Shown: positions 32,946 through 44,928, counted from the first letter of the stretch. The stretch: 64,000 nt of DNA from Phymorhynchus buccinoides (GCA_017654935.2 CM065698.1:39800884-39864883); one strand, 5' to 3'. Program-made: numbers and translations. Notes: generated by a model from the sequence alone, not told the origin.

Positions 32946-33707
32946 TCACACACACTCCTCATTCCCAACCGGGAGTCCGTAGTGAGAGGGTCTCTCTCTC
33001 TCGCTACGCGATGACCCGATGCAATGGTGGCAGTTGCATCGAAGTCTTGCTGTGTGGCAGCCAGCGAGAAGGGCGACGCCGAATCTCCTCCCTCACCATG
33101 GGAGTTGAACGACTTGCGGACTGGATGGATCGACGGGCAGCAGCTTTCGTCTCTGCAGTATGCCGATGCCCAGTGGATGTTACGGGCGGGAGAACTTGGG
33201 CAGCTACCGCCTGTCTACTGGGGGTATTCACATCCGCCTGCAGAGAGGGCTCGACTTGGCTGCGTGTCTACCAGCCCGCCCGCAACGACATCGACTCCCC
33301 GGTATGGAGCAGGTCGCCCTGTGGTCCTGACGACGGCCTTAGGAGGAAGAAGACCATCTACAGCAGGAGCTATCTTTGACGCCAACGCCAACGGCAGCGA
33401 CAAGCTTCATCAGATGCTCGCATCTATGCACCAAAATTCAACGATGCTAACATCAGCATCATGCAACAGTTCCAGACTCGGATCCCCGTCCGAGATGTTC
33501 CCGCAACCGACAGCGTTATCCGCGATTCCAGGGTGCGCAATGTGTTCGTGTCATCGAAAGACGACGTATGCCACGTCACGAACTCTACTTTCATCATTCA
33601 ACGGCCCCCATCATCATCATCATCCAACGAGAAGACTACCCAGCCTTCATGCAGAACGTCCATAAGGACCTACGGTCAATTGGACGCAAATCTCACCATC
33701 TTATATA
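32946..33707 (+). mobile_element. 762-bp unidentified insertion in a LINE, with 9-bp target duplication
   Basis: TATAAATCT at 32937-32945 is repeated at 33708-33716, and removing the insert restores the LINE frame (CYKS then IHKAAPSY). The insert has no evident terminal inverted repeats or poly-A. Part of it (about 33040-33370) is shared, inverted, with 42747-43090 (GCGGATGTGA-TACCCCC, GCCGATGCCCAGT, GGTCCTGA-GACGGCC). Its open frames carry no recognised domain. Confidence 0.8.
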
Positions 33708-33716
33708 TATAAATCT

Positions 33717-33966
33717 ATCCATAAAGCTGCTCCATCTTACCTCTGCGACAATATTTCCATCTATACGCCAGCTCGCACTTTACGTTCAGTTTCTGACCCG
33801 CTTTCTCTCCAGATCCCTAGGTATAAGCTTTCAACTGTTGGTCGGCGCTCTTTTGCTGTCTCAGGACCGACATCTTGGAACAAACTTCCTCTTTCCCTCC
33901 GTCAGCGACTGACCCTCTCAGCCTTCAAATCTAACCTCAAAACTCACCTGTTCCCCCGTGATTGAG
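33717..33966 (+). mobile_element. CR1/L2-like LINE ORF2 C-terminus, 3' part
   Basis: In one frame it reads IHKAAPSYLCDNISIYTPA, RTLRSVSDPL, TVGRRSFAVSGPTSWNKLPL and AFKSNLKTHLFPRD, then stop. This is the exact terminal signature of CR1/L2-type ORF2 (R-FA-GP-WN-LP, F-S-LKT-LF). It continues the fragment ending at 32945. Confidence 0.93.
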
Positions 33967-34164
33967 GCTCCACTCTCTTTCTTTTCTCTCTCTCTTGCCT
34001 TTAGGTCTGTTTCTGCTGTATACCATTTATGTCAAACGTGTGTGCTCGCTTTGTATTGCATTTTTGTTTGAATGCGTTATGAATGCTAACGTGTGTGTGC
34101 GCTTTGATTTGATTTCTATCAAGATTCAGCGCAGTATAAATACCGTATGTTGTTGTTGTTGTTG

Positions 34165-34204
<40 letters not shown>

Positions 34205-34408
34205 GCGTGTGCGTGTGCGTGCGTGCGTGCGTGCGTGTGCGTGTGTGCACTGAGGTGCGAGTGCCGTGTGTACACTGAGGTGTGAGTGTGTGCGGGTGTG
34301 TGCGTGTGCAGGTACTGTACCAGTGTTTGTGTGTGTCAGTGTGTGTGTGTGTCAGTGTCAGTGCGTGTGTGCAGGTGCGTATGTGCATGTGTGTGTGTGC
34401 GTGTGCGT

Positions 34409-34458
<50 letters not shown>

Positions 34459-35048
34459 GCGTGCGTGCGTGTGCGTGTGCGCGTGTGTGCAGGTGCCGTC
34501 GGTTTAAATAGTAGGTGTTTTCTTGCTATTTACGCTATTTGAAGTATAAACTATACCATATATAAACTTTAAGTCTATTCTAAGTTATGCTTTGTGGTGC
34601 CATAAAGGTGTCAGGTGGATTTGACTCACAGAAGTGGGTGTATTTTTCATTTGGTCTATTTTTGCCTCACACCAGTTCCAATGAAATACGAGATAAAGAA
34701 GCTGGTAAATAGTTCTTTGTTTATTTGGTTATTACAAGCTGGCATCTTCTTTTCTTTTTCTTCGTCGATCACTCAGACAGTTTCCTGTCAATCATGAACG
34801 CAGATGCGTCATGCTGCCGTTATATGCCTAATTAATAAATAGTTAGGCCATGCTGCATATCCGTCTTCGGCTGGAGAAATTCTTTGTAAGAGTTTCTTGA
34901 TAAAAACGCAGGAGCATGGACAAGTATTATGTACAAAGGTGACAGCAAGCAAAGGGGAAAGAAAGATGTCTACCCGCACAACTAACTTTATGGAAGAATA
35001 TTAATTTGAGAAAATTAACTCACCAGATTTGTTGTTGTTGTTGTCGTA
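33967..35048. other. LINE 3' tail, TG array and spacer
   Basis: 33967-34160 is probably LINE 3' UTR (ends in GTTGTTGTTG). 34163-34497 is a TG/CG-rich microsatellite. 34500-35048 is AT-rich with nothing recognised. Confidence 0.5.
34163..34497 (+). repeat. TG/TGCG microsatellite
   Basis: TG runs with GTGCG and GTGTCAG interruptions over about 335 bp. Confidence 0.95.
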
Positions 35049-35311
35049 CCTTGGCTTAAAGACTCCAGGGATCATCCCAACAACCGAACACCAGCTATGG
35101 ATGAGAACATTACGTGTGTGACCGTTTTGGATTACCCCGACACGTGGGCAGCCAAACTTCGACTTCGGAGGACTGATTTTGGAGACTGATGATGTTATGG
35201 TAGAAGCTTGTCATGGGTAAAGACAACCCCCGCATAGCTATGCAGAGCATAACAACATGTTGATGTAGCCTTGGTGTTCTAGCCTATGTCCCAGCCTTAA
35301 TTAAGCCAAGG
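35049..35311 (+). mobile_element. CTTGGCTTAA element, copy 1
   Basis: Starts CCTTGGCTTAAAGACTCCAG and ends TTAATTAAGCCAAGG, giving short inverted termini. The interior has GGATTACCCCGACACGTGGG and TGATGTAGCCTTGGTGTTC. Copies also at 45246-45527 and 60678-60967. Probably a MITE; no clear target duplication. Confidence 0.7.
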
Positions 35312-35515
35312 CGATAACTCACGAGATGAATGGTGGCCTAGGAGCCGTCCAAACAACAAGTTTATATGCTAAAATATACTTTTTTCTTGCTCTCACATGT
35401 CCACATGTTATCTCTATCTAACAGAAATGTGTCTGGCGTGCCTGATTTAGGTCGGGGGACGTAGAACAAATTCTGCCCGCAAAGGAAAATGTCGCGGAAC
35501 TGATATCGGTGAAAT

Positions 35516-35650
35516 TCTGTTAACGTCCTCCGATCTGGAACAGACACATATGGAACACTAGTAGAATATAAAGATGGTGGGAACGATCCTGGAGGCAATG
35601 CCAGGAGGCAGTGCAACACCAGGAGAGTACCGATTTATTTTAACAATACA
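35516..35650 (+). mobile_element. SINE-B, 5' half only
   Basis: Matches from TTAACGTCCTCCGATCTGG through GGAGGCAATGCCAGGAGG; stops after the AATACAGAT block. Confidence 0.7.
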
Positions 35651-35880
35651 GATGTATTATAGCAATTAATAAAATAGTCCATTGACGTATTATTGAACTT
35701 ATTACAAAAACTAATAACTTGTAAATATAAAAAAAAAGACTTCAGAAAAATAAAAAGCATAACCCCCTTTTTATATTATTTGTAGTCTTTTTTAATACAA
35801 GTTCTTAGTTTTTGCAAGAAGTTCAATAATACGTCGATGGACTATCTGAAGATAGTCCGTTTTGACTCCAAGCCATCGAA

Positions 35881-36086
35881 ATGGCTTGTACCCACGTGTC
35901 GTCATATCCGGCCACAAGGAGCGTGCCATATTATGGGAGACCGCCATCTTAGTCAGTAACGATGCTTTTAGACACAAATTGAAAAATGCCAGATCGATGC
36001 TGTTTACACAAAAATCTGACTAAGATGGCGACACTTCCGCTGGAAGGGTCGAGATGCGCACGCAGGTGGGGGGGGGAGCCATATGG
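35881..36086 (+). repeat. Dispersed repeat shared with 2721-2905
   Basis: ATGGCTTGTACCCACGTG start, GCCATCTTAGTCAG and its inverse CTGACTAAGATGGC about 70 bp apart, GTCGAGATGCGCACGCAGG end. The internal inverse pair supports a foldback structure. Confidence 0.7.
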
Positions 36087-36557
36087 TATCAGGGAAGTCC
36101 TTCACTATGTACAATAGTTAGGCTACTGGGCGTGACACATTCATCAGCGTAAGCTAGGAAGCTAGGCCTAATACTACCGCAACAAAAATGACAACAGCAA
36201 AAAAAATCAGCATCAGCATCACTGATAATCATCTTGAAAAGTAGCCCTATTTAAGCGCAAGAACAAGATTTAATTCTTACTAAAGTAATCATTACTACCA
36301 CCACTGCCATCATCATCCATCATCATCATCATCATCAGCATCAAAATTAAACATGCGATCAAAGAATATCTAAACAATATAATGACAATGCGAAAAAATA
36401 AAAAGGTAAGAAAAGAAAGTGTTGACAAAACGGCTTACGATTGTGTGATGACATCTAAAATAGTAATGTTTTAGCTCTAGCTTAATGGTATACAAATTAT
36501 CCTGTACATAACGGAAACTGATTCAAAGTTTATTCTTTCCCCATTTTGATCTTGGAA

Positions 36558-36870
36558 CTCCCCCGTTGGTATACCAGGGAGGGGGAGGGGGTCTTCAGTA
36601 TAAATAGTTCCTCCACCTTCTGGAAGTTCTGTGCTTATAACTTCCTCTATTCTGTCTTTCTCTTTGACTTTGAATTTTTCTTTGTTTGTTTTTCTATCTT
36701 TTTGGCCCATTCTCCTGCCTTTTTTCCAAAAAAAATCTTTCATATAGTTTTCTCCTTTGAGCTCCTCCGAAATCGGAATGTGTTGGCTGAATGCAGCGAG
36801 GAGACCAGTCAAAACTGGAAAACTGACACATTGTGGCCTTATGGCCTGGGAACACAGAAGAATAAGAAGA
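36558..36870 (+). mobile_element. SINE-A, 5'-truncated copy
   Basis: Begins within the CCCCGTTGGTATACCAGG block, then CTTCTGGAAGTTCTGTGC, GAAATCGGAATGTGTTGGC, and ATGGCCTGGGAACACAGAAG. Confidence 0.75.
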
Positions 36871-37785
<915 letters not shown>

Positions 37786-37921
37786 TCCATGTGTATACAC
37801 AAAATGTTAGCAGTAAAAGGAAAATTGAGAACACAAGATGTTATATAAAAAAAGTACGTTTATATTGTAATTGTAATGGGCTACTGGCTTAGCAATGGAA
37901 AATTTTCTTACTTTGACAGTT

Positions 37922-38230
<309 letters not shown>

Positions 38231-38618
38231 CTGTATAGATTTGCACTTCACACAAAACCCGCAATCTAAAGAATGCCTAAGGAGGCATGTATATGTTTGA
38301 TGTATAACAAACCAAACAAAAAAGTTTAAGAACGAAAATATAGAGAAGGAAAATCTCTTTGACATCTATAAGTGACACTCATAATTATAGTTTTTTTTAT
38401 ACTGTTTTAGAAAGAAAATCTCACATATGCAAACAAAGCATAAACAGCAACAACAAAACAACTTAAAACATCATATTCTTCCTTTTCAGGTGTTAGGCAT
38501 ATAGGGTAACCATGACAGCAATGTGTAGTGAATGGGCTGAGACTATTAACTCTTTCGTTTCCTTGTGTCCTTTCTGTTTTTTTGGTGTGGTTGTTTTTTT
38601 GCCATTATACATTTTTTT

Positions 38619-38711
38619 TTGGGGGGGGGGGGGGGGCAGAGAGATACGTCTGCCTCCCCTCCTCGAAGCCAGGGGGGGCAGCTGCCCCCCCCCCCCCCCC
38701 CCCCCCCCCCC
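38619..38711 (+). repeat. Poly-G then poly-C blocks
   Basis: A G run of about 17 (38620-38636) and a C run of about 26 (38686-38711) flank an AGAGATACGTCTGCCTCCCC segment. This gives G-quadruplex and hairpin potential. Confidence 0.85.
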
Positions 38712-38913
38712 GTTCCTACACCAGTGCATTAAAGACAATATAGACTTGATCATATATTTTGCTTTATATGAACATTATGATACATCATTGAAATATTAAA
38801 GCATGTACTACCTAAAAATAGCTTCCAAGCAGTGACAATCGCAACAAAAAGGAAGGCTAAATAGGCACTAATAATAATTTACCAGCTGCCCTGCTCGCTA
38901 CGCTTCGCACGCA

Positions 38914-38923
<10 letters not shown>

Positions 38924-39011
<88 letters not shown>

Positions 39012-39279
39012 CTCTCTCTCTTTCGCCTCTCCCCCTCTTTCATTCAGATTCATGATGCAAGGGAAGTAACCAGTGAAAACCAGTCTAGTTAGTCATTCCC
39101 TAATTACTACCCTTTAGTTACTACTCCTACTTCTGACCGATTTTCAAAGTCAAACGCGGTCAAGGTCACCACGGTTACGAATTTTCTATGGGACCCTCCC
39201 TGCACCATAATACATCACCACACAAACCTTGAAGCGATTCTGTACACTGGTTCGTGAGTTACAGGGCGAACAAACAGAA

Positions 39280-39336
<57 letters not shown>
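38924..39336 (+). repeat. CA and CT microsatellites enclosing a dispersed repeat
   Basis: CA 38924-38945, CT 38949-39007, then a moderately conserved-looking segment (AAGTCAAACGCGGTCAAGG to GGCGAACAAACAGAAGGACA) that leads directly into CA 39282-39336. The latter arrangement, a repeat unit ending in a CA tract, resembles known molluscan microsatellite-linked repeats. Confidence 0.7.
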
Positions 39337-39339
<3 letters not shown>

Positions 39340-40009
39340 GTTCAAATATAAGAGGCATTGACATTCAGATTTGAGCAAATAAAGAAAAGCAGGTATATTA
39401 GAATTCAATCATGTAAATGTAATTAAATGAGATTTTTCTAAAATCCTGATATCGACAATATAGAAATAAAGTTGATAAAACATTCTTAACGCTTATCAAC
39501 CCTACACACATACACACGCACTCACTCACTCTCATAGTCATACACACACACACGCGTGCGCGCGCATACATACACACGCATGCGTGCACACACACACATA
39601 GAGAAACACATACTCACACGTAGCACACCGGAACATTTGTACACTAGTGACACGAGCGCGTAAGCACATGCATGCATGCACACACGCACACGCACACACA
39701 TGCCCTCTCTCTTTCTCTCGATCTTTCAAAATTTGATGTGTGTCTTTTGTTACCTCCCTTGCATACAGGGCGGTGGACTTGCAGTAGACCATTTCAGTGT
39801 TCAGCATTCAGTGCATGTTCTCTCTCTCTCTTTCTCTCTCTGTGAGTTTATCTAATAGCTGCTCTCTCATAATACCAAGTTTGTCGAGCCAAACCGGTTG
39901 TGAGTTTCACACATAAAACATTTAACAGAGCATTAACTATAATGTATAAGTTGTTCTCAGGAAAAATAATAAATAGGCCTACATTCACTAAGTGAAATCC
40001 ACAGTTTGT
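39337..40009. other. Spacer with CA-rich segment
   Basis: CA/CG-rich interrupted repeat at 39504-39700; short CT runs at 39703-39720 and 39821-39840. No gene recognised. Confidence 0.5.
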
Positions 40010-40130
40010 TCTTCTTCTTCGCTGTGCGTGGCCACAATCAACTCTTTGATTATTTTGCCACGGAACCGGGAGGTTCTACCACTTATGCCGGAAGAAAAGG
40101 CTCAAAGCCTGAGAAGAAACTGAAAAGTTA
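40010..40130 (-). repeat. GAA-tailed dispersed repeat, copy near the sulfotransferase stop
   Basis: Starts CTTCTTCTTCGCTGTGCGTG on the plus strand and shares GGCCACAATCA, TTGATTATTTTGC and CGGAACCGGGAGG with 42093-42185. The CTTCTTCTTC end is the reverse of a GAA tail, so the retroposon reads on the minus strand. Confidence 0.65.
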
Positions 40131-40254
40131 GGCCTTAGACAGAAGAGGGACAAAAAAAAAGATAAAGGATTAAGTGCTTGCACTGGGTTAAGACCATTAA
40201 GCCCCCCAGTTCAGCCAGTTTCGCTCGACTAAACTGGACAGTCTGAGAGAAGCC

Positions 40255-40608
40255 TTAACGTTCACGTCCAAAACGAAACCCTCCTTTCATCAATCGTTCT
40301 ATATAAAACAAAGGCTGCCCTGATAACGACGCATCGTCACCTGCCTTAAACCTCTTCTCAACAGAGCACTCATAACCAAACATCCGGCATTCTGGAGTCA
40401 CGTGACTCTCCAACCGTTTCAGCAGGCTGCTGGGAAGATTCTGGAAAGCTTCCAACATGGCCGCTTTCCTCTGACGCATGCGCAGGTGACGAGGGCCCGA
40501 GAGGTGGTAGGCCTTGTACACCAAGGTGAGAAACTGGTCTTTGGTCACCCCGTTAGCCTCCTCTTCGGTCATCGGGAAGGACTGGTTGATGGAGAGGAGA
40601 CCTCGGAT
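40255..40608 (-). CDS. Carbohydrate sulfotransferase, terminal coding exon (C-terminus)
   Basis: This exon supplies residues 494-610 of a Golgi sulfotransferase. The acceptor (CACGTGCAG, AG at 40610-40609) opens in phase 0, so the junction reads WITFQ-IRGLLSINQSFP, matching the family's FQ-(I/M)RG segment. NLPSSLLKRLESHVTPECRM followed by FGYEC (about 569-574) corresponds to the conserved C-terminal 'Y-x-x-D-F-x-(M/L)-F-G-Y' signature of HNK-1ST/CHST8-14 enzymes. The stop codon is at 40257-40255. The acceptor has a poor pyrimidine tract: a GAAGAAGAAG tail of an inserted SINE-A ends only about 15 nt before it. There is a C-terminal tail of about 36 residues beyond the conserved motif. Confidence 0.88.
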   Translation of the reverse strand: MRGLLSINQSFPMTEEEANGVTKDQFLTLVYKAYHLSGPRHLRMRQRKAAMLEAFQNLPSSLLKRLESHVTPECRMFGYECSVEKRFKAGDDASLSGQPLFYIERLMKGGFRFGRER

Positions 40609-40624
40609 CTGCACGTGGAACGAT

Positions 40625-40905
40625 ACTTCTTCTTCTTCTGCGTTCCCAGGCCATATGGCCACAATGGTTAAGGTACATATGTGTCGGGTTTTCAGTTTTC
40701 ACTGGTCTCCCCGCTGCGTAAAGCCGACACATTCCGATTTCGGAGGAGCTCAAAGGAGAAAAAATTATTTGGAAGATTATTTTGAAAAAAAGCAGAGTCA
40801 AAGAGAGTGGCAGATTAGATGAAGTTACAAGCACAGAACTTCCAGAAGGTGGGGGAACTATTTTTACGAAAGACTCCCCGGTATCCCCACGGCCTGGGAG
40901 GGAGC
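40625..40905 (-). mobile_element. SINE-A copy directly upstream of the last sulfotransferase exon
   Basis: Minus-strand order: GGGGATACCGGGGAGTC, CTTCTGGAAGTTCTGTGC, CTCCGAAATCGGAATGTG, GGCCATATGGCCTGGGAACG, GCAGAAGAAGAAGAAG. It is 5' truncated. Its tail stops at about 40625, 17 nt before exon 4. Confidence 0.88.
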
Positions 40906-41456
40906 GATACAACAGGCCTGTGACACATCGCTAATGGTCTCAATGCACGTGAACATTTTTGACTCTTTCCCATGGAAAACGCAGTGATAGGCCAGTCATT
41001 ATATGACTTATATATCACTGTGTTGCCATGGGGAAAGAGTAAAACACATTTCACGTGTAGCCTACAGAGACCTTGTGTAATCGTAAAGGACTAATGGAGA
41101 GAATACTCACTGATCCATGTTTCAGCATTTTAAGCTAGCTGCGTGTGCATATGCACATACAGACATATGCGCGCGCACACACACACACGCGCGCGCGCGC
41201 GCGCACATACATACATACACATTTCAAACGCATGATGCACACACACATAAGCCTAGAAATATGTGTACTTACATACTTAATTTCGTTTTCTTTCCCCTCC
41301 ACACTTTTTTAAAATTTATTTTTAGTACAGGTTTTTCGTGTCACTTGCTTCTTAACACTTAAAAAGCCGTGCTCCACATATCCAACTTCAGTCGCACGGT
41401 TCATAACTGTTACTAAGTCTGTAAGGCATGAATCTGATGAAATACTACTCTCTAAA
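40906..41456. other. Sulfotransferase intron 3 sequence with CA/CG tract
   Basis: CA/GCGC repeat at 41168-41222. A short inverted pair (TGGGGAAAGAGT-like ends, 40966-41041) surrounds CAGTGATA...TATCACTG. Nothing coding. Confidence 0.5.
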
Positions 41457-41633
41457 TGAATCTGATGACACCCTACTAGTCTCGTTCACTATCAGTCATT
41501 CACGCACACCCCAATTATACAGTAGAATTTAATCAGATTCATATGAAAATAATACAGACATTTGATCAGATTCGTGTGTGCGGGTCCATATAAATATAGT
41601 GAACGGAACTACTAGGACTTTATCAGATTCATG
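41457..41633. mobile_element. Short foldback repeat
   Basis: ATGAATCTGATGACACCCTACTAGT... at the left pairs with the right end ACTAGGACTTTATCAGATTCATG, and CGTTCACTAT pairs with ATAGTGAACG. The arms are about 35 bp with mismatches, giving a 177-bp hairpin-type element. Confidence 0.6.
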
Positions 41634-42092
41634 TACAGTGGAACCTCCTATTAAGACCTTGAAAATCATCCAAAATAAGGTCTTAAGTGAGAGGGAATTG
41701 TAAGCTTATCAGGGATGTAATTTAATTTTAATACTTACAAAGAAGGGCAATGTCTCAGAGAAGTAGGTCTTATGTGGGAGATAGTCTTAATACTGTTGAA
41801 GATGCGATTAGCGTTCAATCAGTCATAGACTCTTATGGACGATATTCCTGAAGACAGCAGGGTCTTCCCGGGGATGAAGACGATGCGATGGCGATGAGAC
41901 AGTGGCTCTGGACGTGGCAAGGCGTAGTGGTTGATTCCAGTAACATTGCGGACCCTTGAACATTGGGGTTCGCCGTCTGAAACTGGATCATTCGGACAGA
42001 GTCCGCTTCTGGGCTTTGTTCTGTCCTTGATGCTTAGGGTGGAATCAGCATCGTCATCACGGGAAGACAGCCCTTAGGTTGTTCGAAGCATT

Positions 42093-42185
42093 GTCTTCTT
42101 TGCTGTGCGTGGCCACAATCATCACGTTGATTATTTTGCTACGGAACCGGGGAGGCTCAACCAATCTTGCCGGAAGAAATGGCCT
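42093..42185 (-). repeat. GAA-tailed dispersed repeat, second copy
   Basis: CTTCTTTGCTGTGCGTGGCC through GCCGGAAGAAATGGCC; matches 40017-40100. Confidence 0.65.
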
Positions 42186-42207
42186 CAAGTAGGCCAGAGA
42201 AGAAATT

Positions 42208-42316
<109 letters not shown>

Positions 42317-42331
42317 CTGGTTGTCAGATAG

Positions 42332-42715
42332 TTAGTCCGTTGACCCCAGAATGGGACCAACGGAGGTGGCAGCGGGCAGGTGTCCAAGCAGATGCTCCCA
42401 GACCCTGGCTGCGAAACACTCTGGGTTTTTTGCTTCCACTGCTGCTGTTGGTAGTTCATTCCACTCCTTTATTGTTCTGGGGGAAAATGCGCTCTGGCGA
42501 TATTGAGTGGGGGACAAGGAGCTGTTGGGGGTGACCTCAGCGTTGTCGTTGTGACTGAGGTACCAGCTTGCTCCTGCTGGTGCTCACCATGCCACTGAGT
42601 GTTTTGTAGAGCATGGTGAGTCTGGTAGCCTGCCGTCGCTTTTGCAGAGAGCTCCATCCAAGTTGTTGAAGCATGTCGGTGACGCTGGCTGTCATGTGGT
42701 AACAGACTATTGTGA
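42332..42715 (-). mobile_element. LINE ORF2 C-terminal fragment
   Basis: The minus strand reads SVTDMLQQLGWSSLQKRRQA, TRLTMLYKTLSGMV, then in a shifted frame QYRQSAFSPRTIKEWNELPT and a stop. These are the same blocks as at 7876-8274, from a related but distinct copy. Confidence 0.85.
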
Positions 42716-42746
42716 GACAGACTATACCCGCTGTACTTGTCCATGG

Positions 42747-43110
42747 TTACTGGTTGCTAGCCCCTCTCCCAAAGGCCGTCTTCAGGACCACCGGGCGGCC
42801 TTCTCCATACCGGGATGCTGGTGTCATCGACACACGGCGGGAGACACACCTCAAGTTGAACAGTCTCTGCAGGCGGATGTGATTCCCCCAAGTAGAGGCC
42901 CTAAACTCCGGTATAACCGGAGCACTACTGGGCATCGGCGGCTGCAGAGATAATCTAAGTTACTGTACGTTGCCCCATCCGCATGCCAAGACAGCCATCA
43001 TCCATGGTGAGGGAGGATGACTGCGCTGCCCTTTCTGTTGCCTGCCACTCAGCAGAACTTCAAGTGTAGTCTGCCACCCGTACACTCGGAATTCGTCTTA
43101 ATAGGGACGT
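42747..43110 (-). repeat. Repeat shared with the 762-bp LINE insertion
   Basis: The reverse complement matches 33040-33370 in order: GGCAG(C/G)CA, CCTCCCTCACCATGG, GCCGATGCCCAGT, CACATCCGCCTGCAGAGA, CCCCGGTATGGAG and GGTCCTGA-GACGGCCTT. Confidence 0.75.
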
Positions 43111-43133
43111 TCCATTGTAGATGTTAGCATTTA

Positions 43134-43653
43134 AAGGTGGACCCTGACGGATGAGGTTTTGCAAGAAACTCGTCGAGATCACCAGAAAGACAGTCTTTTG
43201 AAGGATCGGAACACTCAATTTGCTCTGGTTTCCTAAAAATCAAACCGTCAAAACGGCGATTCCTCCTTGGCAGAGATGCCGGAGAGAGACGCCATTTTGG
43301 ATGGGGTGGGTGGAGGCGGAGGTTGAAGCTTTTTCTTCTTTGTAGTGCGTAAAAAAAAAAATGTGGAGCTATTTCCTTTGTTGTGAGCGAAACTCATGTA
43401 GGTAAACTGTATAATTTTTTTTTTTTTTAAATGCTTGTTTTGTGGAAATTTTGTGCAAACGATTTAGTTTAAACTCAGGCGGCCTCACTAAAATAATTTG
43501 TCTTCCTGCACCTCCGCCAAGGAGGAATCGCCGATTTGACGGTTTGATTTATATGAAACCAGCGCAAAGTGAGTTTTGCGATCTCTGTAAAGGTTATTTC
43601 CTGGTATTCTCGACGTGTTTCTTGCAAAAAACTCACCCGTCAGGGTACCCCTT
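43134..43653. mobile_element. Foldback element F, full copy
   Basis: The left arm begins GGTGGACCCTGACGGATGAG and the right arm ends CACCCGTCAGGGTACCCC. Both arms include TTGCAAGAAAC-CGTCGAGA, CACTCA-TTTGC and GATTCCTCCTTGGC in opposite orientation. The arms are about 180 bp around a TA-rich centre. It sits in intron 3 of the sulfotransferase. Confidence 0.85.
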
Positions 43654-43751
43654 TAATCAGATTCATGCATCACAGACGTCACAGCTGAGAACCCCTACGA
43701 CTGAAATCGGACACGTGGGGCACAGCCTTCATTCGTGCCTTGATTCTTTAC

Positions 43752-44900
43752 CTGAAAGGTAATCCAGGTGCGGAGCAACATTTCCGCCTTCGTCACGCAT
43801 CGCCGATACTGTTTCATGACGTCGAACGTGCGTGCGGTGACGTCACGCAGGATGCTGAGATCGCTGTCTTCGTCAAAGGTGACCTCCGACCTGAGCACAA
43901 GGGACGGGTCAAGGCCGGCGGAAGTCAGGATATGGCGCATGTCTTCCCTGAAGGTCTCCATCTTGCCCAGGTGTTTGAAGGGCAGTGCGCAGGGTGGACA
44001 CGCACTGGACATGGGCTGGAAGTGAGGGTCCACACGAATTCTGTTGACCACGTACAGGACAAAGTCAGCAAAAGTCGCTCTGTTGTAACTACAGGACACC
44101 CTCATGCCCATGCCATTCTTCCAAAGCATGCGGCGCCCGAGTCGTACAACCTCCTCTGTGTTGGGAACAAATTCTGATCGCGACTCTTCCTCCATACCCT
44201 GCGCATTGTTGTCTTTGTTGTCGTGAACAACATTGCTTAAATCACGATCTGGGTTATCTCTGAATTCAGCTCTGCGAGTTCCATGGCTTTCGTCTCTTGT
44301 TAAATGTATGTGATTTGGACTAAGAGTGTCAGGAGTGTCGTCTACTTCGTACCGTTTCTCTTCAAGTTCTTGAAGACGATTCATTCTAAAATCTCGGGTA
44401 TAACCTTCTATCTCGTGTTCATAATTGTCCCCAATATTCATAGGACGAGAAAAGTGGTCCTTAACAGGGCGATATCTTTGATCATAGTCATACTGTTCAA
44501 ATCCACCAGCTACTGTGTATCGCCTTGCAAGGATTCTAGACCTTATTACTGAGCGCACGATGTATGAAGTCTGAAAAGTAGGGGAGAAGATTTTGTCCAC
44601 AAAACCCGAGAAAAGGCGTTCGTATGGATCTCGAACAAACATGAACGAGTTGGAAGTTTGAAGGAAGCTAGGCTTTGTCTCCAGAACCCTTCTGTTTTTC
44701 TGGTTTAGTCCGTTGATGTTGTGGACTTGGATTCCCGACAGATCGAAGACAGAGGTGTTGTGGACATTGCTTGTCTGGTCATCGGTGTGGTCAAGAATCT
44801 GAAAGACGCGCTTCCAAAAACTGGAGCCCACCTTTTTGATAGGGCAGTAGAGCAGGTTGTACTTTCCGTTCAAGATGAGTGTGGAATACAGTTTGCTTTT
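43752..44900 (-). CDS. Carbohydrate sulfotransferase, main catalytic exon
   Basis: Members of this family sit in the Golgi membrane and transfer sulfate from PAPS to N-acetylgalactosamine or related sugars of proteoglycans and glycoproteins. The exon encodes residues 111-493 in phase 0 (acceptor TATTTACAG at 44901-44909; donor GTAAAG from 43751). The 5'-phosphosulfate motif CPIKKVGSSFWKRVF is at 129-143 and the 3'-phosphate motif VRDPYERLFSGF at 199-210. Downstream, TFADFVLYVV, a paired-cysteine CPPC, and LGKMETFREDM (about 386-430) match the CHST8-14 group. Between the two halves lies an unusually long, charged and probably disordered insertion (about residues 215-375). The catalytic basic residues appear present. 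TG and CT repeats begin 28 nt upstream of the acceptor. Confidence 0.93.
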
Positions 44901-44928
44901 CTGTAAATATACAGACACAGAGAAGCAT

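Larger units (their letters stand above)
35312..36544. other. Non-coding region with SINE-B fragment and a dispersed repeat
   Basis: Contains SINE-B remnant 35516-35650, the repeat 35881-36086, an ATC/CAT tract (36299-36345), and otherwise AT-rich sequence. Confidence 0.5.

Noticed and set aside
33011..33665. Open frame of more than 200 codons in the 762-bp insertion as a gene
   Set aside because: Overlapping frames of similar length exist, none with a recognised domain, and the related copy at 42747 does not preserve the frame.
43740..44177. Plus-strand open frame opposite the sulfotransferase exon
   Set aside because: It is a shadow of the minus-strand coding exon, which has clear family motifs and matching splice phases.
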